Below are positions 1-9,815 of a stretch of 64,000 bases of DNA, piece after piece. A program made the translations under genes and the position numbers. Origin of the DNA: Bacteroidales bacterium (GTDB lineage Bacteria > Bacteroidota > Bacteroidia > Bacteroidales > F082). The DNA is taken from assembly GCA_017549805.1 (NCBI GenBank), contig JAFYNJ010000009.1:157020-221019 (forward strand), read 5' to 3'. The first letter of the stretch is position 1. Each line of letters begins with the position of its first letter. The notes beneath the pieces were generated by a model that saw nothing but the letters and a program-made list of their open reading frames with translations, was not told where the DNA came from and made no database searches.

Positions 1-2816
1 CTGGCACCACCAATGGCGGTTATCTGCCAACCCATGTGTGGTATAAATATTCACTGACCCAACAAATCTATACCGCCGATGAGTTGGGCACCGCTGGCAC
101 CATTACTGCAATCAGTTTCTATTATGCTGGCTCAACCAGTTCGGGCGCCAGAACAATTCAGGTTTATTTGGCACATACCACCAACGCCACCATCTCCTCA
201 TGGATGACTCAATCCAGCAGCAACTTAGTCTATTCGGGATCGCATGAATTCACCCAAGGTTGGAACACCATCACCTTGAGCACACCATTCGCATACAACG
301 GTACGAATAATGTAATCCTTACCTTTGATGACAACACAGGCAGCTATAGTGTAAGCTCCACGCAATCGTTCTACACCTACTCCACAGGATCCAATAGAGC
401 TATCCGTTATTACAGCGACAGCAGCAACTTGTCTGCTACCAGCAGCAACTCCACTTCTGGAACCACGTTGCAATACAACAACTATATCAAGATCACCAAG
501 GAAGTCCCGAGCACTGAAGGCTACCTATCAGTGTCTCCCACCAACCTGACTGGCTTCCAAGCCACCTCTGGCGCCACGGCTTCCAACCCGCAGACTGTCG
601 CCGTCATCGGCAGCAACCTCCAGGCCAACCTGACTGTTACCGCCCCCACGGGCTTTGAAGTCTGCGCCACCAGCAACGGCACCTACAACAGCACGTTGAC
701 CCTGACTCCTTCCAATGGAAGCATCCAAGCCAATGTGTTTGTCCGCCTCAGCTCTAGCGTGAGCCCCGGCAACTACAATGGCAACATGACCTTGGCATCC
801 GGCACGACCAGTGCCACAGTCAGCCTCAGCGGCACCGTTGACCAAGGAACTGGCACCTCTTACGAAATCACTGCCACTGCCAATCCAACCGCAGGCGGCA
901 CCATCACCGGTGCAGGCACCTACTATGAAAACGGCACTTGCACACTGGTCGCCACCGCCAACACTGGCTATACTTTCACCAACTGGACGAAAAACGGCAG
1001 CGTAGTCTCTTCCAGCGCCAGCTACAGCTTCACTGTTAACCAGGCAAACGCAGGCGCTTACGTCGCCAACTTCACGCTCAACAGCTACGAAGTCACCGCC
1101 ACGGCTAACCCGAGCGCAGGTGGCACCATCTCCGGCACAGGCAGCTACGACCATGGCACCACCGCTAGCCTGACCGCTACAGCCAACGAAGGTTATACCT
1201 TCACTAACTGGACGAAGAACGGCGTGTCGGTGAGCACCAATGCCACCTATAGCTTTACCGTGACTCAAGCTACTGCTTTGGTTGCCAACTTCTCCATCAA
1301 CAGCTATGACGTGACGGCCACGGCCAATCCTACCGACGGCGGCACCGTTACCGTCGGCGCTCGCAACAGAGACGACCTCGTTTATGACTTTGAAAACGGC
1401 TGGCAAGGCTGGACGACCTTCCAAGGTAGCACCACTTCCCCACACAGCTGGATGCATAACACGGAATATACTGCATACGATTCCAACGGTAACCAAATTG
1501 TCCCGGAATGCCACAATTCTACTTCTGGCATGATGCTTTCCGAGTCTTACATTTCCGCCAGCACATCAGGAGGCTCGGATGCCACAGCAGTCACTCCTGA
1601 CAACTACCTCGTTTCTCCGCAGTTCCGTTTAGGTGGAAGCTTCACCTTCTATGCCGCATCTCGAATGAGTAATTATCCTGCTGAGAAGTTCTCCGTATTG
1701 GTATCAGAGTCGGGCAACACCAGTGCCAGCGACTTCACTCATACTGAGTTGACAGTGACTTTGTCAGATAATAGCTGGAACGAATACACCATCGACCTGA
1801 GCGATTACAGCGGCATGGGTTATGTGGCCATTCGTCACTGGGACTGCAACGACCAGCACTTGCTCTATATTGATGACGTCACTATCGTGGAAGGTTTGAA
1901 TCAGTCCACTGGCAGCGGCAACTTCAACTACGGCGAAACCTGCGTTGTGACCGCCACTCCGAATGCGGACTACAATTTCGTGAACTGGACTGAGAATGGC
2001 ACACAAGTCAGCGCTGAGGCCACTTACAGCTTCACCGTCACCGGCGATCGCGACCTTGTGGCCAACTTCTCCCAAGTGTTGCCGACGTACTACACCATCA
2101 GCGTAACGGCTAACCCGAGCAACGGTGGTACCGTCACTGGCGGCGACAGCTATGTTGCAGGCAGCACCGCAACGCTGACCGCTACGGCCAACGAAGGCTA
2201 CACCTTCACACAATGGCAGGACGGCAACACGGATAACCCGCGCACTATCACTGTAACAGGTGATGCCAGCTATACGGCCAATTTCGCGGAAGTCATCACG
2301 ACCGTCACGCAGACCTCAACATTCAGCACTGGTTGGAACTGGTGGACATTGACTATTGACACTGAAGATGCTTTGGCTGAACTCGAAGCAGCTTTGGGCA
2401 GCAACGGTGTCCAGATCAAAGCTCAAGATGGTAGCATAGTCACTCATTCCTCCTACGGATGGTCAGGATCGCTTGGCTCTCTTGAAGTAGGAAAGATGTA
2501 CTTGATCAAGGTCTCTTCAAATTGTTCAGTCTCCCTTGAAGGTACTGCCATTGACGTGACCGACCAGAGTATCACCCTTTCACATGGTAACAACTGGATC
2601 GGCTATTATGGCACACAGACCATGTCGGTGAACGCCGCCTTGGCCAATCTCCAAGCCACCGTAGGTGACAAGATCACCGGACAAGACGGCAAAGTGGCCA
2701 CCTATTCCAGCTATGGATGGAGTGGCACACTCCAAAATCTTGTTCCTGGCGAGGGTTATCTCTACAACTCGAAGGCCACCTCTGACGTTACTTTCAAATT
2801 TGCATCGGCAAAATGA
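1..2816 (+). CDS. Large cell-surface adhesin-like protein, 5' end outside window
   Basis: The frame is open from base 3 with no start codon, so the N-terminus and any signal peptide lie outside the window. The visible part has several InlB-type B-repeats (pattern TATANP..GGT..G followed by GYTFTNWTKNG and VANF) at about 860-1075, 1085-1300 and 2090-2290. A gingipain-like cleaved-adhesin domain (about 1370-1900: YDFENGWQGW at its start, YIDDVTIVEG at its end) is nested inside a further B-repeat, whose second half resumes at about 1915. The last 170 residues hold a tandem pair of W-rich modules (GWNWWTL and NNWIGYY, each followed by SSYGWSG). No clear T9SS tail is seen. It is probably exported and involved in adhesion or matrix binding; the substrate is unknown. 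Confidence 0.75.
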   Translation, partial: GTTNGGYLPTHVWYKYSLTQQIYTADELGTAGTITAISFYYAGSTSSGARTIQVYLAHTTNATISSWMTQSSSNLVYSGSHEFTQGWNTITLSTPFAYNGTNNVILTFDDNTGSYSVSSTQSFYTYSTGSNRAIRYYSDSSNLSATSSNSTSGTTLQYNNYIKITKEVPSTEGYLSVSPTNLTGFQATSGATASNPQTVAVIGSNLQANLTVTAPTGFEVCATSNGTYNSTLTLTPSNGSIQANVFVRLSSSVSPGNYNGNMTLASGTTSATVSLSGTVDQGTGTSYEITATANPTAGGTITGAGTYYENGTCTLVATANTGYTFTNWTKNGSVVSSSASYSFTVNQANAGAYVANFTLNSYEVTATANPSAGGTISGTGSYDHGTTASLTATANEGYTFTNWTKNGVSVSTNATYSFTVTQATALVANFSINSYDVTATANPTDGGTVTVGARNRDDLVYDFENGWQGWTTFQGSTTSPHSWMHNTEYTAYDSNGNQIVPECHNSTSGMMLSESYISASTSGGSDATAVTPDNYLVSPQFRLGGSFTFYAASRMSNYPAEKFSVLVSESGNTSASDFTHTELTVTLSDNSWNEYTIDLSDYSGMGYVAIRHWDCNDQHLLYIDDVTIVEGLNQSTGSGNFNYGETCVVTATPNADYNFVNWTENGTQVSAEATYSFTVTGDRDLVANFSQVLPTYYTISVTANPSNGGTVTGGDSYVAGSTATLTATANEGYTFTQWQDGNTDNPRTITVTGDASYTANFAEVITTVTQTSTFSTGWNWWTLTIDTEDALAELEAALGSNGVQIKAQDGSIVTHSSYGWSGSLGSLEVGKMYLIKVSSNCSVSLEGTAIDVTDQSITLSHGNNWIGYYGTQTMSVNAALANLQATVGDKITGQDGKVATYSSYGWSGTLQNLVPGEGYLYNSKATSDVTFKFASAK

Positions 2817-2869
2817 GAATCTGCCCCAAAAAAAGTGTTCTATCTTAAAAATAATTGGATTATTTATTG

Positions 2870-2877
2870 TAATTTTG
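2870..2877 (+). promoter_or_regulatory. Bacteroidetes -7 promoter element TAATTTTG
   Basis: TAATTTTG fits the Bacteroidetes TAnnTTTG -7 box and lies 43 bp before the ATG of the next secreted protein. No convincing -33 TTTG is seen. Confidence 0.55.
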
Positions 2878-2919
2878 CAGCCTTAAATTTGAGTAAAAAA
2901 TAAATCTATATCAAAAAAA

Positions 2920-4863
2920 ATGAAAAGAAAACTGATTATGTTTGTTGTGGCCTTGCTTCTTGGAGGTGAGGTGATGTATGCGCAGGATTTCCATTTTGCG
3001 CCCGACTTTGACTATCATGATTACACCATGCTTTACAGTGTCATTGGTCAGGTTTACTTCAATGGTGAAAAACAAAACAGCGACCAAGTTGAAGTGGCCT
3101 GTTTCGTTGGCGACGAATGCAGGGGAAGAGTCATGCTTATGGAGCCTTTCCCAAATGTACCTGACTTAGGTTATTTCGCTTACCTTCCTTGTTATTATAA
3201 CAATGTTGGTGAGACCTACACTTTCAAAGCATACGACCATGCCACTAGCAAAGAGTATGTAATTTGCGAAGAAACGGTTGTTGGCGATGAAGACGGCTAT
3301 GGCGATGTCGATGATCCCTACGATCTTCATTTCACCAGAGAGGAAGAACCTACCATCGGTCCCGAGTATCCTTGGATACCCTCCACTGCCTATAGTGGCA
3401 ATGGCATGGTAGTCACAGCCCAAATCCAAATCAACGGCCAGCTTGTTGACAGAGCCACCTACGAAGTGGGTGCCTTCTGCGGCGAAGAATGCCGTGGCAC
3501 CTCACGTGAAAATGAAGAATACCCGAATCTCGTTGATTTCACAGAGGATGAACTGGGTTATTTCGCTTTCATGAACATCATGGGCAATGATGGCGATGTC
3601 ATCAACTTCTATCTGTATGATTTGGAAAGTGAAGAAATCGTCCCAGCTGTGTGTTCCACTACAATCACATTGGAAAACGACGGCGAAGTCGGCGTAGATA
3701 TCTATGGCGGCGACATCTTCGTCCTCAATTTCGAGACAGAACACTATACGAAGGATATCATTGGCTATGGAAACGGCAATGGTCACTATTATCTCATTGC
3801 TTCCCCCATCGGAGAAGTGAGTCCCGAGAATGTAGATAACATGCTGGCTAACAGCTATGACCTCTACTACTTCGACCAATCCCAAGACAAGGAATGGATC
3901 AACTACAATGGAGACCAGGAATTGAACCATGCAGGCGGTTTCAATCTGGAACCTGGCAAAGGTTACCTCTATGCCAACAGTGAGAATATCACGCTGACCT
4001 TCTACGGCACTCATAACGAAGGAGATGGTGAAGTGACCCTTACCAAGGATGGCAGTGCAGAATTCGCAGGTTGGAACCTCATTGGCAACCCCTTTGCCGA
4101 AGACGCCTATATTGGTGGAAGAGCATTCTATAGAATGAACGAAGGCGGCACCGAAATCGAAGCTGCTACTGATGATGTCATTGCTGCCATGGAAGGCATC
4201 TTCGTCATCGCTGAAGACGACGAAGAAACCTTGACTTTCAGCACAGAAGAACCTCAAAAGAGTGCTACCCTTGTGATGAACATCAGCCGCAACAACCGCG
4301 GTGGTGCCATCGACCGCGCCATCGTCCGCTTTGGCACGGGAAGCACCCTGCCCAAGTTCATGCTCAACAATGACAACACCAAGCTCTACATTCCTCAGGA
4401 CAGCAAAGACTACGCAGTGGTCAATGCCAACGAGGACGGCGAGATGCCCGTCAACTTCAAGGCTTCCGAGAACGGCACCTACCTCTTCTCCGTCAATGCT
4501 CAAGAGGTTGACTTCAGCTACCTCCACCTCATCGACAACCTGACCGGTGCTGATGTTGACTTGCTCGCCACCCCGAGCTACTCCTTCGATGCCCGCGTTT
4601 CCGACTATGCCAGCCGTTTCAAACTGGTGTTCACCACCGGCAATGCCAATGGCAACAACTTTGCCTTCTACAACAACGGCAACATCATCATCAACAACAA
4701 TGGTGATGCCACCCTGCAAGTGGTTGACGTTACGGGTCGCATCGTGAAGAGCGAAAACATCAACGGCAGCGCCAACGTCAGTGTGAACGCCGCCCCTGGT
4801 GTTTACATGATCAACCTCATCAACGGCAACGATGTCAAGACACAGAAGATCGTCGTTGAATAA
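2920..4863 (+). CDS. Secreted protein with T9SS type A sorting domain
   Basis: A 647-residue protein with a signal peptide (MKRKLIMFVVALLLGG, cleavage near YAQ). Two homologous N-terminal modules (around residues 45-80 and 165-200) share the pattern VACFVGDECRG / VGAFCGEECRG. A middle part carries YYLIASPI and WNLIGNPF motifs common in Bacteroidetes surface proteins. The last ~75 residues match the T9SS C-terminal sorting tail (LQVVDVTGRIVKSENI, then GVYMINLINGN and a final KIVVE). It should therefore cross the outer membrane by T9SS and be anchored or released. Its binding target is unknown. It follows the adhesin-like gene by about 100 bp but has its own promoter-like box. Confidence 0.8.
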   Translation: MKRKLIMFVVALLLGGEVMYAQDFHFAPDFDYHDYTMLYSVIGQVYFNGEKQNSDQVEVACFVGDECRGRVMLMEPFPNVPDLGYFAYLPCYYNNVGETYTFKAYDHATSKEYVICEETVVGDEDGYGDVDDPYDLHFTREEEPTIGPEYPWIPSTAYSGNGMVVTAQIQINGQLVDRATYEVGAFCGEECRGTSRENEEYPNLVDFTEDELGYFAFMNIMGNDGDVINFYLYDLESEEIVPAVCSTTITLENDGEVGVDIYGGDIFVLNFETEHYTKDIIGYGNGNGHYYLIASPIGEVSPENVDNMLANSYDLYYFDQSQDKEWINYNGDQELNHAGGFNLEPGKGYLYANSENITLTFYGTHNEGDGEVTLTKDGSAEFAGWNLIGNPFAEDAYIGGRAFYRMNEGGTEIEAATDDVIAAMEGIFVIAEDDEETLTFSTEEPQKSATLVMNISRNNRGGAIDRAIVRFGTGSTLPKFMLNNDNTKLYIPQDSKDYAVVNANEDGEMPVNFKASENGTYLFSVNAQEVDFSYLHLIDNLTGADVDLLATPSYSFDARVSDYASRFKLVFTTGNANGNNFAFYNNGNIIINNNGDATLQVVDVTGRIVKSENINGSANVSVNAAPGVYMINLINGNDVKTQKIVVE

Positions 4864-4885
4864 GCCATTCAACTGACATCAACTA

Positions 4886-4920
4886 AAAATGGCTGCCACG
4901 ATGTGGCAGCCATTTTTTTT
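4886..4920 (+). terminator. Rho-independent terminator
   Basis: A 14-bp stem (AAAATGGCTGCCAC, 3-base loop, exact complement) is followed by a T run. It sits 22 bp after the T9SS-protein stop and 20 bp before the converging infB stop. The A-rich left arm could let it work in both directions. Confidence 0.85.
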
Positions 4921-4940
4921 GACTAGAAATCGCCCGAGCG

Positions 4941-7814
4941 TTAGAGCTTGCGGGCGATTTCCTTTTCGGTATAACCTTCGATGATGTCGCCGACCTTGAT
5001 GTCGTTGAAGTTCTCGATGTTGAGACCGCAGTCCATGCCGGCAGCGACCTCCTTGACATCGTCCTTATAACGCTTCAAGGAACCGAGCGCACCCGTGTAG
5101 ATCACGATGCCGTCGCGAATGATACGGATCTTCGTGTTGCGCGTGATCTTGCCGTCCAAGACCATACAGCCGGCGATGGTGCCGACCTTGCTGATCTTGA
5201 AGGTCTCGCGGATCTCGAGGTTGCAGGTGACCACTTCCTCGATCTCAGGCGCCAACATACCTTCGATGGCCGCCTTGATCTCTTCGATGGCCTGATAGAT
5301 GATGGAGTAGATACGGATGTCGATCTTCTCCTGTTCGGCCAACTTGCGAGCCTGCACGGTAGGACGCACATTGAAGCCCACGATGACGGCGTTGGAAGCC
5401 GAAGCCAACATGATGTCGGACTCGCTGATGGCACCCACCGACTTGTGGATGACATTGACCTGCACCTCCTCGGTGGAGAGCTTGAGCAGGGAGTCGGACA
5501 AAGCTTCGACGGAACCGTCCACGTCGGCCTTGACGATGATGTTGAGCTCCTTGAAGTCGCCGATAGCAATACGACGGCCGATCTCGTCCAAGGTGATGTG
5601 CGGGCTGGTGCGGCGCGTTTGCTCGCGTTGCAGCTGCTCACGACGGTTGGCGATGTCTTTGACTTCGCGCTCGTCGGTCATCACATTGAAGGTGTCGCCG
5701 GGCTGTGGAGCGCCGTTGAGACCCAACAGCAGCACAGGCGTGGATGGACCAGCCTCTTTGATCTTCTGGTTGTGGTCGTTGAACATGGCCTTCACCTTGC
5801 CGAATGTGGTACCTGCCAGCACCATGTCGCCAACGCGGAGGGTGCCGCTCTGCACCAGAATCTTGGCCACGTAGCCACGACCCTTGTCGAGGGCTGATTC
5901 GATGACGGTGCCCTTGGCGAGCTTGTTGGGGTTGGCCTTCAGGTCGAGGAACTCGGCCTCCAGCAGCACCTTCTCCAGCAGTTCATCCACATGGAGACCG
6001 GTCTTGGCGGCGATTTCCTGTTCCTGATACTTACCACCCCAGCTTTCCACTAAGATATTCATCTTGGACAGCTGTTCACGGATCTTGTCGGGGTTGGCCG
6101 TTGGCTTATCGATCTTGTTCAAGGCAAAGACAATCGGCACACCAGCGGCCTGTGCGTGGTTGATGGCCTCAACGGTCTGCGGCATCACATTGTCGTCGGT
6201 AGCGATGACGATGATGGCGACGTCGGTCATCTTGGCACCACGGGCACGCATGGCGGTGAACGCCTCGTGGCCAGGGGTATCGAGGAAGGTGATCTTCTTG
6301 CCGCTGGCTGTGGTCACCTCGTAGGCACCAATGTGCTGGGTAATACCTCCCGCCTCGCCTGCCACCACATTGGTGTTGCGGATGTAGTCGAGGAGCTTGG
6401 TCTTACCATGGTCGACGTGACCCATGACAGTGACGACGGGAGCACGAGGCACCATGTCTTCTTCATGGTCCACCTCTTCAGTCTCGGCGATGGCTTCCTG
6501 CACATCGGCGCTGACGAAGTCAACCTGATAGCCAAACTCGCTGGCCACCACCGACAGGGCCTCAGCATCGAGGCGCTGGTTGATGGATACAGGCATGCCC
6601 AAACCCATGCAGGTGGCGATGACCTTGGTCACCGGCACGCCCATCATGACAGCCAAGTCGTTGGCGGTAACGAACTCCGTGACCTTCAAGATGGATTTCT
6701 CCTCCTGCTGGCGCATCTGTTCTTCCATCATGCTGCCGGCAACCTGCTGACGTTTCTCACGACGGTGCTTGGAAGTCTTGGATTTACCCAGCGGCGACAA
6801 GCGAGCCAAGGTGTCCTTGATCTGCTTCGAGATTTCTTCGTCGGAGAGTTCCACCTTTTCCTCGCGTTTCGGTTGAGGTCTGCCTTTGTCCTTCTTGGGA
6901 TTCTTTTTGTTGGGATCGTTAGGTTGACCCTTGGCGCCCTTGCCTTTGCCCTTGTTGTCCACAATGGTTTCGGAAGAGCCTTCGGGTTTTCCGCCGATGC
7001 GTTTGCGTTTCTTCTTTTTGGAGTCGCTCTCCGAGGAGGCCACAGGCTGTTGCTTGGAGCGTTTGCGCTCTTCGGGAAGTTCGATCTTGTCGAGGATTTT
7101 CGGGCCTTCCAGCTTCTTGACTTCTGTCTTGATGAACTTAGGCTCGGCAGCGGCTTGTTCCGCCTTTTTGGCTTCTTCGGCCTTCAAAGCTTCAAGAGCT
7201 TTCTTCTCGACTTCGGCTTTCTTGGCTTCCTCAGCCTTCTTTTGCTCCGCTTTCTTTTCAGCGGCGTCGCGTTCAGCCTTTTCCTTGGCTTCGCGCTGCT
7301 TCTCCTCTTTGGTTTTCTTGTCAGGACGCGTCTTAGGATTCAGGCTCTCCAAGTCAATCTTGCCGACCACCTTAATGGGGCTTTCCTTCTCTTCTTCCTT
7401 CTTCTCTTCAACGGGTTCTGTCACAGCTGGCTTGGGTGTTTCCTTTGCCTTGGGCTTTTCGGCCTTGGGCTCTTTACGCTGTGTTTCCTTGACTATGGTG
7501 CTGGTGCGGATGAACACTTCTTCGTTGTCATCCTCCTCCTTGTTGTTTACAGACGTTTGCACAGTTGAATCCACCGAAACGGATCCTCCTTTATAGGAGA
7601 GGTCGCCGAGTTTCTTCGCCTCGTTCTTCACTTCCCTTTCGCCCTGGTATTCCTTCACGAGGAGCGCATACATCTCCGAGGTAAGCTTCGTGTTGGGCGA
7701 CGAGTCCACCTGGAAGCCTTTCTTGGCAAGGAAATCCAGGATGGTTCCCATTCCCACGTTGAATTCCTTTGCCGCTTTCGACAATCGGATGGTGAAATTA
7801 GTTTCTTCGGACAT
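4941..7814 (-). CDS. infB: Translation initiation factor IF-2
   Basis: A 957-residue GTPase that delivers initiator tRNA to the 30S subunit. The N-terminal IF2_N segment ([25 protein letters not shown]) is followed by about 300 residues of low-complexity, Lys/Glu/Ala-rich linker, then a second IF2_N-like segment and the G domain with GHVDHGKT (G1), DTPGHEAF (G3) and NKIDKP (G4). The C-terminal domains II-IV follow. The long linker is normal for Bacteroidetes IF-2. It is the last gene of rimP-nusA-infB, 14 bp after nusA. Long frames on the other strand are shadows of the repetitive linker. Confidence 0.97.
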   Translation of the reverse strand: MSEETNFTIRLSKAAKEFNVGMGTILDFLAKKGFQVDSSPNTKLTSEMYALLVKEYQGEREVKNEAKKLGDLSYKGGSVSVDSTVQTSVNNKEEDDNEEVFIRTSTIVKETQRKEPKAEKPKAKETPKPAVTEPVEEKKEEEKESPIKVVGKIDLESLNPKTRPDKKTKEEKQREAKEKAERDAAEKKAEQKKAEEAKKAEVEKKALEALKAEEAKKAEQAAAEPKFIKTEVKKLEGPKILDKIELPEERKRSKQQPVASSESDSKKKKRKRIGGKPEGSSETIVDNKGKGKGAKGQPNDPNKKNPKKDKGRPQPKREEKVELSDEEISKQIKDTLARLSPLGKSKTSKHRREKRQQVAGSMMEEQMRQQEEKSILKVTEFVTANDLAVMMGVPVTKVIATCMGLGMPVSINQRLDAEALSVVASEFGYQVDFVSADVQEAIAETEEVDHEEDMVPRAPVVTVMGHVDHGKTKLLDYIRNTNVVAGEAGGITQHIGAYEVTTASGKKITFLDTPGHEAFTAMRARGAKMTDVAIIVIATDDNVMPQTVEAINHAQAAGVPIVFALNKIDKPTANPDKIREQLSKMNILVESWGGKYQEQEIAAKTGLHVDELLEKVLLEAEFLDLKANPNKLAKGTVIESALDKGRGYVAKILVQSGTLRVGDMVLAGTTFGKVKAMFNDHNQKIKEAGPSTPVLLLGLNGAPQPGDTFNVMTDEREVKDIANRREQLQREQTRRTSPHITLDEIGRRIAIGDFKELNIIVKADVDGSVEALSDSLLKLSTEEVQVNVIHKSVGAISESDIMLASASNAVIVGFNVRPTVQARKLAEQEKIDIRIYSIIYQAIEEIKAAIEGMLAPEIEEVVTCNLEIRETFKISKVGTIAGCMVLDGKITRNTKIRIIRDGIVIYTGALGSLKRYKDDVKEVAAGMDCGLNIENFNDIKVGDIIEGYTEKEIARKL

Positions 7815-7828
7815 ACTTCCTCCTTCTT

Positions 7829-9085
7829 TTAGTTATCGTTTTCAAATTCGGCCTTGAGGATCTTGAAGACGTTGTTGACGGTCTCAATCTCCAAGTCGGC
7901 GCGGCGGGCCACTTCCTCAGGATTGATGGCCAGCACTTGTTTGGCGGTGTCGCAACCGATACCCACGAGGGCGTCGATGACCCACTGCTCGATTTCATCG
8001 GAGAATTCCTGAAGATCCACATCCTCTTCGTCAGGAGTGATCTCACTGTTGCGATAGACATCGATGTTGTAGCCCGTCAACTTGCCGGCCAGCTTGATAT
8101 TGTAGCCACCTTTGCCGATGGCGAGGCTCACCTGGTCATTATCCATATAGACGTTGGCAAGCATGTTTTCGTTGTCGAGCACAATGCTGCTGATCTTCGC
8201 TGGGCTGAGGGCCCTGGAGATGAAGAGGGTCGGGTTGGTGGTCCAGTTGATGACGTCGATGTTCTCGTTGCGGAGCTCACGGACGATGCCATGGATGCGG
8301 GAGCCCTTCATACCGACGCAGGCGCCGACGGGGTCGATGCGGTCGTCGTAGGATTCCACGGCAATCTTGGCGCGCTGACCGGGTTCGCGGACGATCTTCT
8401 TAATGGTAATCAAGCCATCGTAAACCTCGGGAACCTCAGCTTCGAAAAGACGCTGCAGGAAGATCTCTGAAGTACGGGAAAGGGTGATGACCGGGGAACC
8501 GTTGACGTTTTCAACGCTCTTCACGATGGCTCGGACGCTCTCACCTTTCTTATAAATATCGGATGGGATCTGCTCGCTGCGAGGCAGGATGAGCTCGATG
8601 TTCTCATCGTCAATGGCCACGATCTCGCGTTTCCACACATGGTTGACTTCGGCGTTGATGATCTCGCCCACCTTGTCCTTGTACTTCTGGAAGATGTTCT
8701 CTTTCTGGTACTCGCTGATCTTGGTCTGAAGGTTCTGGCGCAGGGCGAGGATGTCGCGGCGGCCGAAGCTTTCGATCTTGAGGATCTCTGACACATCGTC
8801 GCCTACCTCAAAGTCGGGTTCGATGCGGATGGCATCGGAGAGCTTGATTTGGCGCAACGGATCCTCGAGTTCGTCATCGTCAACCACGGTACGGTTGTGA
8901 TAAATCTCAAAGTCGCCCTTGTCAACGTTGACGATGATGTCGATGAAGTCCTCGGTATCGGTGTCGAACTTTTTGTTCAACATGCCTCTGAACACATCTT
9001 CGATGATGCGCATCATGGCTTCACGGTCGATGTTCTTGAATTCCTTGAATTCGGAGAATGTTTCAACTAATTTGTAATTTTCCAT
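7829..9085 (-). CDS. nusA: Transcription termination/antitermination factor NusA
   Basis: A 418-residue RNA-polymerase-binding protein: N-terminal domain, S1 domain (around residues 135-200) and KH domains (CVGMKGSRI and the second KH with [12 protein letters not shown]). The C-terminal region is short (about 70 residues, acidic) and lacks the duplicated acidic repeats of enterobacterial NusA, as usual in Bacteroidetes. It lies 32 bp after rimP, with an AT-rich spacer. Confidence 0.97.
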   Translation of the reverse strand: MENYKLVETFSEFKEFKNIDREAMMRIIEDVFRGMLNKKFDTDTEDFIDIIVNVDKGDFEIYHNRTVVDDDELEDPLRQIKLSDAIRIEPDFEVGDDVSEILKIESFGRRDILALRQNLQTKISEYQKENIFQKYKDKVGEIINAEVNHVWKREIVAIDDENIELILPRSEQIPSDIYKKGESVRAIVKSVENVNGSPVITLSRTSEIFLQRLFEAEVPEVYDGLITIKKIVREPGQRAKIAVESYDDRIDPVGACVGMKGSRIHGIVRELRNENIDVINWTTNPTLFISRALSPAKISSIVLDNENMLANVYMDNDQVSLAIGKGGYNIKLAGKLTGYNIDVYRNSEITPDEEDVDLQEFSDEIEQWVIDALVGIGCDTAKQVLAINPEEVARRADLEIETVNNVFKILKAEFENDN

Positions 9086-9117
9086 TATATTTTAGATTTC
9101 AAATTTATAATTCCAGA

Positions 9118-9573
9118 TTAAAAAACGATTGCTGGTTTGAGTTCGGTTGTCTTGCGATCCATGACGAGCTTGGTCGGCTCTTCTGCGGCTTTTTTCTTTG
9201 AGGTTTTCTTGGGTGCCGGCATGATTTCAACCTTTTCGGCGTCGAAGCCGATAAGTTTGCCTTGCATCTTGCCCATTTCCTTAGTCTTCACCTCGACATC
9301 CTTGCCGACATACTTTTGCAGTTGGCGATCCAGCTTAAGGGCGCCGCTGAGGCCCCATGAGAGCACGCTCAGTTCGAAGTCCTCCACATCGCGGTCCATC
9401 TTGCTTTCGACAAAGCGGCTGATGGCCACGCACTGGTCGATGTTGACGGCTGAATCGGCATCGACATACACTTCGATGACGTTGGCCGGTTTCACCTTCA
9501 CTTCCACCAAAAAGAGGTCGGTGCCTTGGATGGCTTCTTCAGCCAATGTCGCAATTTGTTCTTTGTTGATCAT
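9118..9573 (-). CDS. rimP: Ribosome maturation factor RimP
   Basis: A 151-residue protein needed for 30S subunit maturation. It has the two-domain RimP fold (VEVKVKPANVIEVYVDAD, then ISRFVESKMD and the LSVLSWGLSGAL stretch corresponding to the conserved LEVSSPGL region). It is first of the rimP-nusA-infB set. No TAnnTTTG box is visible between the upstream hairpin and its start, which suggests transcription arrives from further upstream, past the tRNA gene. Confidence 0.92.
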   Translation of the reverse strand: MINKEQIATLAEEAIQGTDLFLVEVKVKPANVIEVYVDADSAVNIDQCVAISRFVESKMDRDVEDFELSVLSWGLSGALKLDRQLQKYVGKDVEVKTKEMGKMQGKLIGFDAEKVEIMPAPKKTSKKKAAEEPTKLVMDRKTTELKPAIVF

Positions 9574-9592
9574 ATCATTGTTTTTTTACAAC

Positions 9593-9623
9593 AAAAAAAC
9601 CTGTTACATTCCGTAGCAGGTTT
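9593..9623 (-). terminator. Hairpin with T-tract between tRNA-Gln and rimP
   Basis: On the minus strand AAACCTGCTAC, a 5-base loop and GTAACAGGTTT form an 11-bp stem with one mismatch, followed by seven Ts. It follows the tRNA by 18 bp and precedes rimP by about 20 bp. It could be a simple tRNA terminator, or an attenuator letting part of the transcription into rimP-nusA-infB. Confidence 0.75.
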
Positions 9624-9641
9624 TCTCCACTTCCAACTTTG

Positions 9642-9712
9642 TTGTCGAGCAAGGATTCGAACCTTGACAGGCAGAACCAAAATCTGCAGTGCTGCCATTA
9701 CACCACTCGACA
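9642..9712 (-). tRNA. tRNA-Gln (anticodon TTG)
   Basis: A 71-nt cloverleaf: acceptor TGTCGAG pairs with CTCGACA; D arm GTG/CAC; anticodon stem GCAGA/TCTGC with loop TTTTGGT (anticodon TTG); T arm CAAGG/CCTTG with loop TTCGAAT. Discriminator A; the 3' CCA is not encoded. Confidence 0.95.
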
Positions 9713-9736
9713 CCTTCATTCATCTGAATGCGGGTG

Positions 9737-9744
9737 CAAAGATA
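9737..9744 (-). promoter_or_regulatory. -7 promoter box for tRNA-Gln
   Basis: The minus strand reads TATCTTTG 24 bp before the mature tRNA 5' end, an exact TAnnTTTG match at a suitable distance. Confidence 0.6.
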
Positions 9745-9787
9745 CGGCTTTTTTTATTCTGCGCAAGCGTTTTTTTGAGATTTTTTG

Positions 9788-9795
9788 TATTTTTG
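9788..9795 (+). promoter_or_regulatory. -7 promoter box for the DUF2723 gene
   Basis: TATTTTTG lies 20 bp before the chosen ATG at 9816. It supports that start over an upstream in-frame codon that would lie inside the antisense of the tRNA gene. Together with the tRNA promoter it makes a compact divergent pair. Confidence 0.55.
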
Positions 9796-9815
9796 CGCTT
9801 TCAATAAAAGAAGTC

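Noticed and set aside
3502-4872. Long open frame (456 codons) on the minus strand opposite the T9SS protein
   Set aside because: Shadow of the real gene: no family motifs, and the plus-strand gene has signal peptide, sorting tail and terminator.
6156-7568. Long plus-strand frame (470 codons) opposite infB
   Set aside because: Arises from the Lys/Glu/Ala-rich linker of IF-2 read backwards; Leu/Phe-rich low complexity without motifs.
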